Shown: positions 13,765-26,260 of the stretch, piece by piece
How the letters are laid out: every line of letters begins with the position of its first letter
Position numbering within the stretch: position 1 is the stretch's first letter
Assembly: GCF_032062135.1 (NCBI RefSeq)
Contig: NC_092863.1
Span: 13,095,067-13,159,066 of the forward strand
DNA from: Pyxicephalus adspersus
Lineage: Eukaryota > Chordata > Amphibia > Anura > Pyxicephalidae
Reading direction: 5' to 3'
DNA length: 64,000 bases
The notes under the pieces: generated by a model
Seen by the model: only the letters and a program-made list of their open reading frames with translations
Databases searched by the model: none
Told to the model about the DNA's origin: nothing
Made by a program: the position numbers and the translations under genes

Positions 13765-13831
13765 AACACTTTCCTCACCTTTAGTTTAGAGAATGTTTAA
13801 ATTTCTCTAAACCAAAAGGTGAGGAAAGTGT
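13765..13831. repeat. Near-perfect 28-bp inverted repeat (hairpin)
   Basis: The left arm AACACTTTCCTCACCTTTAG... is mirrored by TCTCTAAACCAAAAGGTGAG... across an 11-base AT-rich loop. Only one or two mismatches occur in about 28 paired positions. It lies inside a longer stretch that looks like an old interspersed repeat, so it is probably the core of a degraded fold-back element. A structured RNA is possible but not shown. Confidence 0.75.
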
Positions 13832-16800
13832 TTATTGGAGACAACAAAGAAGAAAATTACCAGCACTTTGTGAAAGTTCCTCTAACTTCCTGCTGGACTT
13901 CCTCCTGACTGAAAAATCCTCCTGAAATTCACCATATAAGCTACAATCTGATTGTACAATCTCTTTTAGATTTTATAATAACTATTTAGTGCAAGGGCCT
14001 GTCTGATTTCATTCAGATTGATTTGATACATTAGGTAGGCCCTCATATTACATCACTTGGTAATTCTAAATTTGATTGTGCAAGGATTGTAACATGTACA
14101 AAAGTCCAAAACATTTTTTAGGATACTTTGGGGTCAATTCATAAAGCAGAAAATTCACTTAAACATTCCCTGGTGGGGAATCTTCCAGGTCAATCTGTTT
14201 CAATGACAGTGTTTGAAACTCCAGAACTGGATGTTTCAGTAAATGTCAGATTCACTGCTTTAAAAATAGAGTGCAAAAAGTTAAATGGTATATGTAAAAC
14301 TAAAAAACAAAATAGCTGGACAGTGAAGTTCTTTTTAAAAATAATGTATTTTTATTGTCTTAATTCAAAGAATACAGTTGTAAATATGACACAATTGTAT
14401 AGATGTGTGGCCTCATAGACAATGTTTTGCAGGAGTGTTGGCAGCCATATACAGCTCACATTTCAGCCTGTTCAGTGTAGTTTTGATTTGAGAAAGATAA
14501 TTGATCTGCTTGTAGAGATTGCTTTCATACAATGAAATTCATTCATTCAAAATACATTCATTACCTTTTCAATGCAGACGTGTTTTTATGGTAGACATTA
14601 TATGATTGTTTATAGCTTTTGTACCTAGAAGGGAGCAGTGTGGTTGATTTGTATTGCCGGAAGAGACATTGAAAATTATATTGCAAAAATAATGTACAAT
14701 CACCTAACTCATATATATTTTTTAACTTCCAGTCTCTAGAATGTTTTTGTATTTTTAGGTTATGTATTGGACATAAGTGTTGGTCTGTGTGATATATTCT
14801 GTACAATATACCTACCTCAAAGCAATTTCAGTAATATTTTAGGTTTGTATATGCTGAAACAATCATAGTATTTGCAGCTCTCTTAGCTCTCAACCTTTCT
14901 TAGCATTGGGTAGATATTAGACGGTGAACCTCAAGATTTAATAGCTGTAAAGCCACAGGACTACAGGTAGAGAATATAATAGAATCTACACAAATGTAAT
15001 ATCTAAATCCATTACCTTACATGTAGGTTGTCTCTCATAGGTTTATGTGTTGGACCTGTGCATTCCCTTTTTAGAAATGGCATAAACCATTTTCTGCTTT
15101 AAGGTAGCCGTTCAGAACAATGGGTTTGGATCCCTTACAGATTTTATCACCATTAACTAAAGCCACATTAATCTTAGTAAGGTTAATTTGAGCTAGTTAA
15201 GGGCTGTGATAAATGAAGCAAGTTTATGGTTTTGATGTTTAATGTTCAGCCAAGAATGGCGTCAGAAGTTGCTTTGCTTGTTCGTTGCTGGATAAAGCTG
15301 ACACTGCATAGTTTATTAATAAATGTTGCAGGGAATACAATACAGAAACAAAAAAAAATCTGATATTTATATACCTGAGTATCCACAACAATACTAGTGC
15401 AATGGTAAATAAAAATGAAACGCATGCTACATGTAATAGGTATTTATAGCTGCCTATATTTACGAACTATACTTAGAAGTTAAGTTCTTTAAACATGTAT
15501 TTGGAATAAAGTGCTTTCTTTGCATTATGCAGAATGACTGTTCTACTACCTTTACAGCATCCATTTAGCATTGGTCGTTGCTATTGCTGGACCTCTAGAT
15601 TTAAAACTTGTTTCTGGATCGAAAAAGTCATATAGCACATCACCCATAGGGAGATTTTTGTAAAGGTTCTCATTTATCCAGGATATTGTAACTCGAGTAA
15701 TAGTTGGTCACATTACAGTAACAAGTCCAGTCGAATGTGACTTTAACTTCTGCTAGATACCTTAGGGATATACCTGTCCTCCAACCACCTCTGCTTTGTA
15801 AAGTCAGACAATGGCAACCAACTAGCCGGAACATCAGTTAAAATGTTTCTCATTACCTTTGTTTTAGAAAGACAATACCGGTAAACTCACGAAGGACGGC
15901 TAAACGACATAAACATCCTGCAGAGCTGATGGTACAAATTTGCTTACAATTTTTGCACACCATCTCTAGTGTTAATTTTTCGCCTTCCAGACTCTCAGGA
16001 TGAAAATGACTGTTGAGATAACCAGAACTTGTTTTATCTTTGAACTTGTGTCCCTGGCTAGAGTGGATCTTTGCACAGGAACTTGAAAGAGAACAGTTTG
16101 GGGAGAAAGGAGGGGGGAGAGAAGCAAAAATAGTACGGGAGTGGGTGGAGGGAGGAGAACGTGTTATAAGCAGGAGGTGGGGTCCCTACAACACTGATCA
16201 ATGCAGAGGCACAATTCTTTTAAAGGAAGACTCCAGATTGTTTAAAAAGAAACAATACAACGTACAACTGCAACAAGTCATTTTCTTGGTTGATGTATTA
16301 AAAAAAAATGCATTTTCATTCAGTCAGCAGTCAATCTTTTTATAAAACTACAGGAATGTAGTTTTTTCCTTTGCAGCTGTAGAAGCAGTATTTAGCTTTT
16401 ACATAGTGTTTCCCCTAACTCCTGTAATTAGCCCACTGCTTTTTCCAGAATTCTGCATCGATGTAAAGAGTCTTATTGCTGACATCTCCAATAACTTTTC
16501 TGCAGGTCTAAAGGGGTGCCGGGGATGTGGTGTTTGTTAAAACAATAAGACTGATCATGTGAGTATAGTGTTTAGAACATTCAGAATAGTTTCATCATCT
16601 AAAGAAAAGAAGCAGGCAAGTATTTTATTTATGTTTGTTAAAATCTGAGAAAGCAGTTCTGGGGGGGCATTCTTGGTAACCTACCTTTGTCATGCCAAAC
16701 ATTTTTCTTTAGGAAGGTAGGTAGAGTTTCATAAAAAAAAAAAATACCCACATTCAAATACCCCCTTACCTTCCTCCTCAGCTTTTAATGTATATACACA

Positions 16801-19361
16801 GTGAAGATGCCATGGACATAATAGTGCCCAAAAAAGGTCTGTCGATTATTGCCAACCTTACTCAGATATCCCCCTTCCTGTATAATAACTCTTTATTACC
16901 TTAAAGCAAACTTTGTTTTTAGGTCTGTTTTAAGATTTTCAATGTTTGTTAAAGTTGGTTACCAAAACATTTTGTCATTTTTTGTATTTCTTTATTAGTG
17001 GTCCTAAATCTGAGACCACCTTCAAATTAACAACATTCTATATATCTATTAAAAACCTTGTTATCGTTCTCTATTCCTGGTGTGTTCAGTTTGTCCTTCA
17101 GACTTTCTCCTCTTTGCAGATGTTTCTCCTTTGTTTTCATGGAGATTTCACCATTGATTGCAAGAGAATCACATTCAGTTAGGTGCTGATAATTACACTA
17201 ACTGCAGGGTAATTAAAAAAGAGTTGGTTGTAAATTTCTTTTGATGTAATTACCGTGATGTATACAGTGACTTCAGCTACTTTGTGTTTCGAATTTCTTA
17301 ATTAAGCCCAGGTCCCTATGGGACGCAGAATTCCAACAGCCACAGACACAATGTGATTTGTTTGTATCCCTCAGTCTTTTGATAATGGATTGTCATAAAT
17401 AACTCTGGGTCATGTCTGACAGCATCTACTGTCCATTATTGATCATTTGTCTAATCCTTTGGCAGCAATTTTGGTCACAATCCATCCCCTTACACATTGA
17501 CCTACAAGATAGACATGTTCTGTTCTGGTTAATATGCATTTTTTTTAATGGGATTGTATGCCTACTGCTGTATTCCACTCGTATTCATGTCCTTTTGAAT
17601 TAATATTCCAGAGGGTCACTCAAAAAACCCATAACTATTAAAATTCCATTGATATGCCCAGAGACAATGAAAAATACTCTGATCTTTAATTCTCATGTAA
17701 GCCATGACCTCAACCTTTCCTGTCATTGAGTGTTACCTTATCTGCAATCTTTGGTCCTATTCTAGAATTGTATTTTCCTATTGCCATTTATTGATCCTGG
17801 GAGTGTTGTAGGACCTCTGCATTGACACTGGATTTCCACCTAAGATGATCATAAACGATTGTCTATAGCAATAATAGCACATGTAGGGACATTTAAGGTG
17901 ATACCAGTGTTCATTTACCTCCAGCAACATTAGGGGCATCTTATTCACAGTTGTTTTAAGGTAACAGGCGACTATCTAAATGTTTTCTTCCTGGTAATGC
18001 AGAATGCATGGCAGCCACCTGTAAAGGAATGAGAACTTGTATTAGGCAACATATATGCTAGTTGCATTTGGGTGCCAAATATATTTGTCGTATTACTGAG
18101 AGAAAACCATAATGCATTCTTAACGATCCTTAGTCCTAACTACAGAAACTGCAGGTTTCTCTATACATGTCAACATATACCAAATTGTGTGCGATAGTTC
18201 TTTTACAGACAGTCAAAGATTTGATTTTATTATATCGGAGAACTGTAGAGAATGTTTACCATTCCATACAAAGCAGTTTTTTCCAACATTGCTGCCTTAT
18301 TAACAAAGGGATAATTAAAGGACTGTTCACATATGTAGATTCCCCTTAAGTGACATCATATTCATTTCCAATTCATCAATAATGCAATCCACAATTGTGG
18401 TGGACAAATGCTTTGATAAAATCAGTTACAGTAGCCATAAAGAGAAGAATATTGTTTTATCATTCTGCACTGCGATTTGCACTGGGATAGATTACAAAAA
18501 AAGAGTACATCTGATACATCCTCCCATTATCCTGTACAAGTTTTCCTGTTATTTCCACTTTGTAAAGGGTACAATGTCTGTGTACAGCACCTAAGTGAAG
18601 TATATTGCTTGTGTAGAATTCCAACCTGACACATAAACATTCCAGGGTCTGTCATGTTGCTTTGTGCCATTCAGAGCATTTAAACCTTGTGACACACAGG
18701 ACCTATGCATGCTTTGATATAGAACATATTCTGATAATGAAAGCCATGGCACCTAGGAAACATTGAATACTAGTGGAGTGAGCCATGACTCCAGGCAATA
18801 ATGGAATCGCTGTAAAGCACCTCAACTCTTAGAATGTAGCCTAATAAACAGCTTGTGCTGCAATGTTTTACTACATTAATCTGAGACTGAGTTCCATGAA
18901 CAGAGGGGTCACAGCTCAAGGTACAGAGGAGGTGCACTTTATTAACACTCGCTTACTGCTATACCGTCAGTGGGCGAAAGCCTCCCTCTCTTCAGCTGAA
19001 TAATTTACTAAGTGCAATGTTACAGCAAAATGAGACACGCAATGTTTGTGACCTCAGAGAAATGAGGAGTGTAAAAGCATACGGTGAATCCGTGTGTACT
19101 GAGGTATTAATCAGTTCTTTCTTTGCTTCTTTTTCCTTTGGTGCCCATATCACACTTCTGCATGTTTTGCTTTTCGTTTTTCCTTTTAAGTTTTAGAAAT
19201 CAGCACTTTGTATTTTTTCCCACACATTCATCTGGATCAGCAAAACATACCTATAGTGATAGAGACTCTGTAAGTAACTGAAGTTATGTAACTTTCTGGG
19301 TAGCAAGCTCACACTTGCCTATTGTTTATCAATACATACATGGCAAAATCTTATTTCCATG

Positions 19362-19398
19362 TTATTATTAATATTATTATATTAATAATAATAATAAA
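19362..19398. repeat. ATT/AAT palindromic simple repeat
   Basis: TTATTATTAATATTATTATA is followed by its mirror TTAATAATAATAATAAATT, giving an AT-only palindrome of about 36 bp. It is likely a simple-sequence expansion that can form a cruciform in vitro. Confidence 0.75.
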
Positions 19399-19962
19399 TT
19401 ACAAAAGTTAAGTGGGGTGATATTTGTGTGTTGTATGCATGTGTGTTACTGACATTCTGCTTTGTATCACTGGAGCTATATTAAGTGTCTTATTTGTTGC
19501 ATTTGGTAGTTTCTGTCTATGGCTGCTACAGTTTTCTAATCTCTAATGCAAATGCATATCTTCCTATTGTTCTATCGCAGCTGCAAAAGCATTATTTCTA
19601 TGTTGATAGTTTTTTTTTTTTTTTTTTTTGCTACGTTGTGCTCAGTTTGAGAGGTTTCCTTCAGTTTTTTGAGCTTCTTCTGCTCTATCAAATAAATCAT
19701 TTTTTATTTGTGTTGCTGATTTGTCTGGAAAAACCCGCACGGTTCTATGGAAAGTGAAAATAAATATCTAATAGAGGCCCAAAACTGTACAGGATCACTA
19801 TTTTTTTCCCTACCTCTTTAAAATGAAGAAAAAAGTTTCTAACTAACTTGAAAAAAAAAAACTGAACAAAATGAATACCATTTACTTATTTGTGCAACAG
19901 TTTGCCCTGATTTTGGCTTTAGTCTGTCCCTTGTTTTCTTATCTGGCATGTTTAAGTTATCT

Positions 19963-20010
19963 TAAGCTACGTACACACTTCCAATTATTATCGTTGGAAG
20001 AGGAACGATC
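19963..20010 (+). mobile_element. Left end of a GTACACAC-type MITE (subtype E), cut by the assembly gap
   Basis: The 48 bases TTAAGCTACGTACACACTTC... to ...GAACGATC match the left terminus of the full element at 31971-32377, and the assembly stops right inside it. No right terminus is found after the gap at 20706. The rest of the element may lie within the N run, since these elements are rich in CpG and inverted repeats that hinder assembly. Confidence 0.75.
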
Positions 20011-20705
20011 NNNNNNNNNNNNNNNNNNNNNNNNNNNNNNNNNNNNNNNNNNNNNNNNNNNNNNNNNNNNNNNNNNNNNNNNNNNNNNNNNNNNNNNNNN
20101 NNNNNNNNNNNNNNNNNNNNNNNNNNNNNNNNNNNNNNNNNNNNNNNNNNNNNNNNNNNNNNNNNNNNNNNNNNNNNNNNNNNNNNNNNNNNNNNNNNNN
20201 NNNNNNNNNNNNNNNNNNNNNNNNNNNNNNNNNNNNNNNNNNNNNNNNNNNNNNNNNNNNNNNNNNNNNNNNNNNNNNNNNNNNNNNNNNNNNNNNNNNN
20301 NNNNNNNNNNNNNNNNNNNNNNNNNNNNNNNNNNNNNNNNNNNNNNNNNNNNNNNNNNNNNNNNNNNNNNNNNNNNNNNNNNNNNNNNNNNNNNNNNNNN
20401 NNNNNNNNNNNNNNNNNNNNNNNNNNNNNNNNNNNNNNNNNNNNNNNNNNNNNNNNNNNNNNNNNNNNNNNNNNNNNNNNNNNNNNNNNNNNNNNNNNNN
20501 NNNNNNNNNNNNNNNNNNNNNNNNNNNNNNNNNNNNNNNNNNNNNNNNNNNNNNNNNNNNNNNNNNNNNNNNNNNNNNNNNNNNNNNNNNNNNNNNNNNN
20601 NNNNNNNNNNNNNNNNNNNNNNNNNNNNNNNNNNNNNNNNNNNNNNNNNNNNNNNNNNNNNNNNNNNNNNNNNNNNNNNNNNNNNNNNNNNNNNNNNNNN
20701 NNNNN
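20011..20705. other. Assembly gap (695 N)
   Basis: There is a continuous run of N. The true size may differ from 695. Open frames of 264 and 311 codons that cross it on both strands are artefacts of translating N as unknown residue. Confidence 0.99.
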
Positions 20706-21984
20706 AAACAGGCTTCATTTTTTTTTCTCCCAGCTCGATTAGTTGCTTCACTTCAACAATAATGTTTCCAGGTGTTCCAACTCTTCATACATCCTCTGCA
20801 ATATAGATTCAGCTACAGGGGATAGCTGCCGGTGTACTGACCCAGGAATGATATCTCATAACCAGAGACCCCCAGCCAAATAAGCAAAGTCATTTCATTT
20901 TTCAGCATTGAGGTGTGAGTGGTCTGTCCCTGTAAGGACAAAACACAAAATTCTATGGGTCACCATTCAAAAGCGTAAAAAGCTGAAGTTTATTATGCTT
21001 ATATTTTGGCTTTTCATATGAACTGCTAATGCAATGGCCTATACATTATTACTGGGTCTGTGTGCTTTCTTTGCAATACAGGCAGATGACTGCTGGGAGG
21101 GACTGACAGGGTACTGTACACAGCTTTCTAAACCAAATTCTGACATTTGCATGCTGACCACCATAGCTAATGCCTATGATTGCAGGCATTGCAATCCTAT
21201 GAATGGAAGCAGGCATAGACAGCAAAGCTGGAGAGGAAATACGTAAATCATGCTGGTTAAGTGTACAGCTTTATCTGACTTGCTTCAGCTTCTAATGTAC
21301 ACTAAAAGTATTGTGAAATCACAGATATGAGAGGAGTTTGTACAGCTTTGGCAAATTAAAGGTAAAAGCGGAGTTGGGCTTTAACATAAAGTTAGGCACC
21401 AACCGTTCCTTTACCTGGAAGCTTAAAACACACAAAGTTGTTTCAGAGGGTGTTGTGCAAAGTGCAATAGTGATTTGTTTTATTGATTTAAGCACTGAAC
21501 TGATTTTAGACAGTTACAGCTTTCTCTTCCACTTGTAGAGGAAAGAAATAGACATTTACACAAAACAGCTGTTTCTTTTAATCCTGGCAAACACGGACAT
21601 AGTCCCAAAATACAAAGACTTGGCTGTTCTTCTAAGTTCAGTTAGAAGGAGTTAAAATTCCTTCAGCATCATTGTGCTGGTGGTGTGGACATTCTGCTTC
21701 TTCCTGTCGGTGAGCCACCTGTCGCAGAAACACCCCCTTCCCTTCCATCCTTCCAGCTATCTCTCCATTCTGATCACAGCTAGGCCTTGCTAGCATCTCC
21801 ATGCTGAATAAGCCAGCCAGAATCTCTGCTCTCAGCCTTCAGCAGCATCCCTCATTGCAGCAAAGCCTGCACAGTCCCAACGTTTGTAAATGAAAGATTG
21901 CTGCATGACATGCACAGGACATACATCAGCAGTTTTAATTTATTTTATATATTCTAATATGTTCCCAGAATCCATGTCACCGCT

Positions 21985-21994
21985 CCTTATATGG
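21985..21994. promoter_or_regulatory. Perfect CArG box (SRF site)
   Basis: CCTTATATGG fits the SRF consensus CC(A/T)6GG exactly. It lies about 440 bp upstream of the candidate donor at 22425 and 22 bp from the X-box-like motif. SRF is active in neurons and muscle, which fits a synaptic gene. Binding is not shown. Confidence 0.5.
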
Positions 21995-22015
21995 CAATGA
22001 TTTTTTCCTCTTTGC

Positions 22016-22029
22016 GTTTCCATGACAAC
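22016..22029. promoter_or_regulatory. X-box-like RFX motif
   Basis: GTTTCCATGACAAC keeps the two half-site layout of RFX X-boxes (GTNRCC and RGYAAC with a short spacer), with two departures from consensus. Its position beside the CArG box in a promoter-like block raises its interest. Confidence 0.45.
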
Positions 22030-22424
22030 AAGAGCACTGCACCATTCATTAGCTCAGGACCGAACTGCATCCCTACGCCGCCTTTTGCATCTCTCTCCGG
22101 TTCTGCACCATCCCACTCCCCTCCTGTGTGCTGCCGTTGGAGGAGGGGAAAAAAAAAAAACGAGGATTGGGGACAGATATCCAAATTTCAAAGCCCTCTG
22201 CATCCTCACCGGGAGAGAAGAGCTAGCTGTGAAGTGACAGGAAAGCGGAGAGGGAGGTGTAAGCAAAGCATCACTGTCTCCTCTGATAAAGCCCACACTG
22301 GGAGCTCAGTATTGCAAGCTGGACCAGTGAGGAAAAAAAAAGGCTGCTTATTGGTGACTGTGCTTTGGAAGAAGAGGTTATCCACGAGCTTGGATTGCCA
22401 GAGAGCGCTCTACCTTCTACCAAT

Positions 22425-22430
22425 GTAAGT
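22425..22430 (+). promoter_or_regulatory. Consensus 5' splice site (GTAAGT)
   Basis: CCAAT/GTAAGTATAA would define the end of the candidate alternative exon. GTAAGT matches the vertebrate donor consensus in full. By chance GTAAGT occurs roughly once in 4 kb, so the motif alone is weak evidence. Its value comes from the promoter-like sequence just upstream. Confidence 0.35.
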
Positions 22431-23828
22431 ATAATTATCATATGAATTAGGGAGGGGGAAAGCTACATGTGGAGTCCTTCTAGGAGGCTGCCCACCTTAA
22501 CATTATAAACTGAAATGAAAGAAGTATTTACATTTGTTGTATCGCTATCAATGAATTCTTATCCTGTGCTGTGTAAAAATTCATAATCTATCTTCTGTAC
22601 TATGTTACCTCTCTTCCCTCATTACTGTACTGATAAGCGTGGCGTGAATGTATCTGTGAGAGTCATAATAATGGAGGCCGGCAAGAGATAGGAAGCTACT
22701 CGGCAGCTCCTGAGGACCAGAATGCACCGGGGTGCGGCACGTAGGAGTCTGGACTCAACAGGCTTCATTTGTTATCAGCTATCACTTGGAACTCATTTCA
22801 TGTACAGTGGTGATAGCCAACCAATAGTTACTTCAACAGGGCCTGATCTGTTAGTATTTGTCGGGCTCACCTAAGGTAGACATTGTTTTATGTTTGGGTA
22901 TCATTCTACGCAGTATAGAAGGTTCCCTTTCTTCCTATGACTAAACCTCAGTGTTTGTCATTCAGGATAATGACTTCTGCATTTATCTGCTCCTGCACAG
23001 AGATAAACAGGTTTTAAGCCATTGTATCCATCAAATGTTATCTGTTTGTACCGGAGGCCCAGCAGCCATTTTGTTGTCCCTCAACAAACTGATTTACAAG
23101 GACTAAAGTGCAAAATCATTTGGATGCATAGCAGGTTGTCCGTATCTGTAGTAAATGTAGAACAAGAAATGATCTTTTAATTATCTACCAGGAATGTGTC
23201 CTTTATTTCTGAGACAGATGTGTGTGCACAGCAGCAATTGTCATATACTTGCACGGTAGATGGAGGCAGCCATTTTAATTGACCTCTGACCTCATTGATG
23301 TTGTTGGCAAAAAGGCCTCTGCAGATGGCCTGCTTATCCTCAAATATGGACAACTATACTGCTTGTAGAGGACAAGCTTTCTTCTGGTCTCCAGCTGAGA
23401 GTAATGGATGCTCTCATTCACATTACATTATAATCTACAAAAAGAAACCATAGATGGCGGATGATCTTTTCTTCCTGAGATGCTTCAAACATACAGCAGT
23501 GACAGCTCTTACTGTGAGGAAAGATATTCCCAGCTTTCCGCCTTGTAACTGGTATGCAGCATAGAGCTAATAACAAATGCCACCTATGGGGTAAATACTG
23601 TAGTACATTTACTATACTTAAAGAAGACCTCTCACCTTCACATCAGGTGTCTTTCTTGCAAGGAAGGTATTGAGACTTTTAATAAACGAGCAACCTTACA
23701 AAGCCATTGCGTGCCTCATGCCTCATGGAGCATGCTAACTTCCGATGAACTGACATCTTGAACATTGGATCAACTCACTGAATATCAGAGAATGTTTGGC
23801 CTCCTGCCTAGCTGAGCCTGAAAGAATT

Positions 23829-23843
23829 GTTACCTATAGCAAC
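23829..23843. promoter_or_regulatory. X-box (RFX) motif
   Basis: GTTACCTATAGCAAC fits GTNRCC-N3-RGYAAC without mismatch. About 0.5 such matches are expected by chance in a 64-kb sequence, so on its own it is not significant. Confidence 0.3.
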
Positions 23844-25379
23844 CTAGGGAGGAACAAAATTATAGGCAGGTGTTACTTAAAGCACAATATTTGTTTTAAA
23901 TTCCGTACAATGATGTCAAATGTGCATGGGTGAGTTTTTTTAAGCAGTGCCGATTCTCAGAAATGTTCTTTACTCCCACCTAAACAGCAAAAATAATGGC
24001 TTTGTAAGTGGAATTGTTTTTTATTCAGTTATAGATAAATGGGTGTCCATTTTCTGCTTCTATAATTTACCCGTGCTTCTTGCTCCTCTATACTCCATTT
24101 ATGTCATATAAAGCTTGCAGAGATGATGTGATTTCCTGGCATGTGAGCACAGCATTTCAAGCAAAGAACAGATCTGGACTGATTATCTGTACTTGCTTAT
24201 TACATTGTGCCAGGACTGGAGCTATATAAATATATTAGATAATACAATATTACTTTATATATAAAAAACCCGTGCAGAAGCTGTTTTGTGATTCACATAT
24301 TGCTGCTATATGGTATAATACTTTTGGGGTGACAACTCTGCATATTACTTGTGTCCCAGCCCAGTGGGCTATCAATGCACTTCATTTCATTAGTGATATC
24401 TTCCCTATTCCCTTCTTTTGTAAACCTGCTTAAATATCTGTTTAGATTCACAAAGTGATCTCCTTAAATAATCCTAAAAAAGTCTTCTTTTTATAATTAT
24501 TAAATATAGTTTATAATTATGCATGTACATATTACATTACTTTTTGTCCTTCGCTTCCTTGCTTAGAATATATTGAACATTGATTTTGCCCTTATTTCAG
24601 TGCAAGTTATCCAGTCAGGATTTGACTTCATGAAAGCAATTGCTTTTCTGCAGTCTCCAAAGCTGTGAAGTACCCACAATGCTCCTTGTATCCAGAGACC
24701 ATGTATCCCTTTGTCTAGATCAGTAACTCAGTAGATGTCTGTTTTGAGGGCATTAAGGGATACAGAAGTCTTGGTAATGTTGCTAGTTATACATGGAGGG
24801 ATGTCTCCCCAGTATTAAGGAGCAGGTTCTGTTAGTTAGGTCAGAACCCAATTCTGTTCCTGTAAGACTCAGCCATTAGACTCAATCAACACTTTCACAC
24901 TTAGCACCTTACAATCCATCAACCAGATTACACAAAAATGATCATTTATTTACCACTTTACTTTTCTTTCAAAAGAGGAATGAATTGGCCAGGTTACTCC
25001 AAATTCCCCATTATCATATTTTGGAGGATTGCCCTTAAATGTCCTGATCCTCTTATCTGAACTTTGCATCGGGCCCTTGGAATTGAGGTAGGATTGGGAA
25101 ATGTATGACTTGTTCTGATCTTTAAACCTGCAGATTCATTATTGTTGTATTATGTTCATTATGGGTTCATGTAGTCATTAAGTGTATCTAAAAGAAAAGT
25201 GATAGTAAATCTGAGCTCACCACATCTTAAGTAGTTGTCCCTAGTTTATCCTCCCAGTAATGTTTTGACCTGGTCACTTTCTGTGGGCTGGAAAACATAC
25301 TTTTATAGATTTAAGGACTGATAGACAGCCATATATTACATTTTTGGCATGTGTATATTAACTTTTTGCTCTGAACAAA

Positions 25380-25495
25380 TAGGGTTAGAGCGAAGGTTAG
25401 GGAATAGGGTTAGAGAGAAGGTTAGGGAATCGGGTTAGAGAGAAGGTTAGGGAATAGGGTTAGAGCGAAGGTTAGGGAATAAGGTTAGAGAGAAG
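25380..25495 (+). repeat. 25-bp telomere-like minisatellite, about 4.6 units
   Basis: The unit AGGGTTAGAG(A/C)GAAGGTTAGGGAAT repeats four times in full, with single-base differences, plus a partial fifth. GGGTTAG and GGTTAGGG are embedded in each unit and resemble the vertebrate telomere repeat TTAGGG. It is not a run of pure TTAGGG. It is probably a minisatellite grown from a telomere-like seed. Confidence 0.9.
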
Positions 25496-26064
25496 CAGAT
25501 ACCTCTTTTCCTTATCAGCTAATCAGACGTAACTGCTAGAGTTCCTCCCATCTATAATTGACAATCTCAAACCACTTTCCTTACATCAGGATATTTCTGT
25601 GCTGGGGTAATGTTGTACTGTTTGTTATGTAGAATCCTGCAATCAGCAAACCTGTATTGCGGTCAGATTCTATGTCTGTCAATGTAATAAAATCCAGTGA
25701 CGTCATAATACTATTCCCATACAACCCAGATTTAATTTCCAGTAACTGACTCAGATTTTACAATGCCCATAAAATACATTCATCTGAGCCTTAGGCTGAT
25801 CGGCTCCGTATAATGATTGCTTCATGTTTGTGAATGTAACCCATTGATTGTGTGATACCGGAACCCCAAGCCTGTCTGAAAGGTCATGTGATGTCTACGT
25901 ATTGGGAAAACAAGGTCACAAAAGATGCATTTCTAATATTTAAGTAATGAGAGATCATTCAATTTCTTTTATCCTTTGTCTTTTCCTGTCAATCTTTACT
26001 TATAAACTCTCTTGCTTGTTTTCTGTAGTATTTTATATTATATGATATTGGTGCCTGCCTCCCT

Positions 26065-26260
26065 AAGGAGCTTACACTTTGACTTTCCTGAAATCACAAG
26101 GGGCCGCTTTAAAAAAAAACAAAAAACAATTGCCTTACCAGTTTGATTTCAGATTACAGGAGAACGTATTGAAAACTCATGTATACACAATGAGAACATA
26201 CAAACTCCTTTCAGGTGGTATTTAAACCTAAAACCCAGAGTTGCAAGCACTAACAACTTA
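26065..26260 (+). repeat. Degenerate GAGCTTACA-type interspersed repeat
   Basis: GGAGCTTACACTTTGAC at the left is followed by AACATACAAACTCCTTTCAG and ACCCAGAGTTGCAAGC at the right. This is the order I recall for an old vertebrate/frog dispersed repeat with a GAGCTTACA start. The middle is heavily mutated. It appears related to the copies near 50463 and 61588. Confidence 0.5.

Larger units (their letters stand above)
21660..22424 (+). promoter_or_regulatory. Candidate internal promoter and alternative 5' exon of tanc2
   Basis: This block is less AT-rich than its surroundings, free of recognisable transposons and has C-rich and CpG-containing patches. It holds a perfect CArG box (21985-21994) and an X-box-like motif (22016-22029). 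About 400 bp further on it ends in CCAAT/GTAAGTATAA, a strong consensus donor whose GT is at 22425. Joined to the exon at 53699, the only frame that continues the TANC2 frame is open from 22358 but has no ATG. Any such exon would therefore be 5' untranslated, and initiation would move to a Met in a later exon (in NTLMTRLGF). A 145-codon open frame from 21991 (ATG) ends within the donor and is in the wrong phase. It could equally belong to a lncRNA. This is inference. Confidence 0.4.

Noticed and set aside
16079..16175. G-rich tract that might form a quadruplex
   Set aside because: Only three closely spaced GGG runs are present; the fourth is too distant for a confident call.
19871..20806. Long open frames (311 and 264 codons) on both strands
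   Set aside because: They consist mostly of N translated as unknown residues.
21991..22428. 145-codon open frame over the promoter-like block
   Set aside because: It lacks homology, reads through C-rich low-complexity DNA, and would exit the candidate donor in the wrong phase for tanc2.
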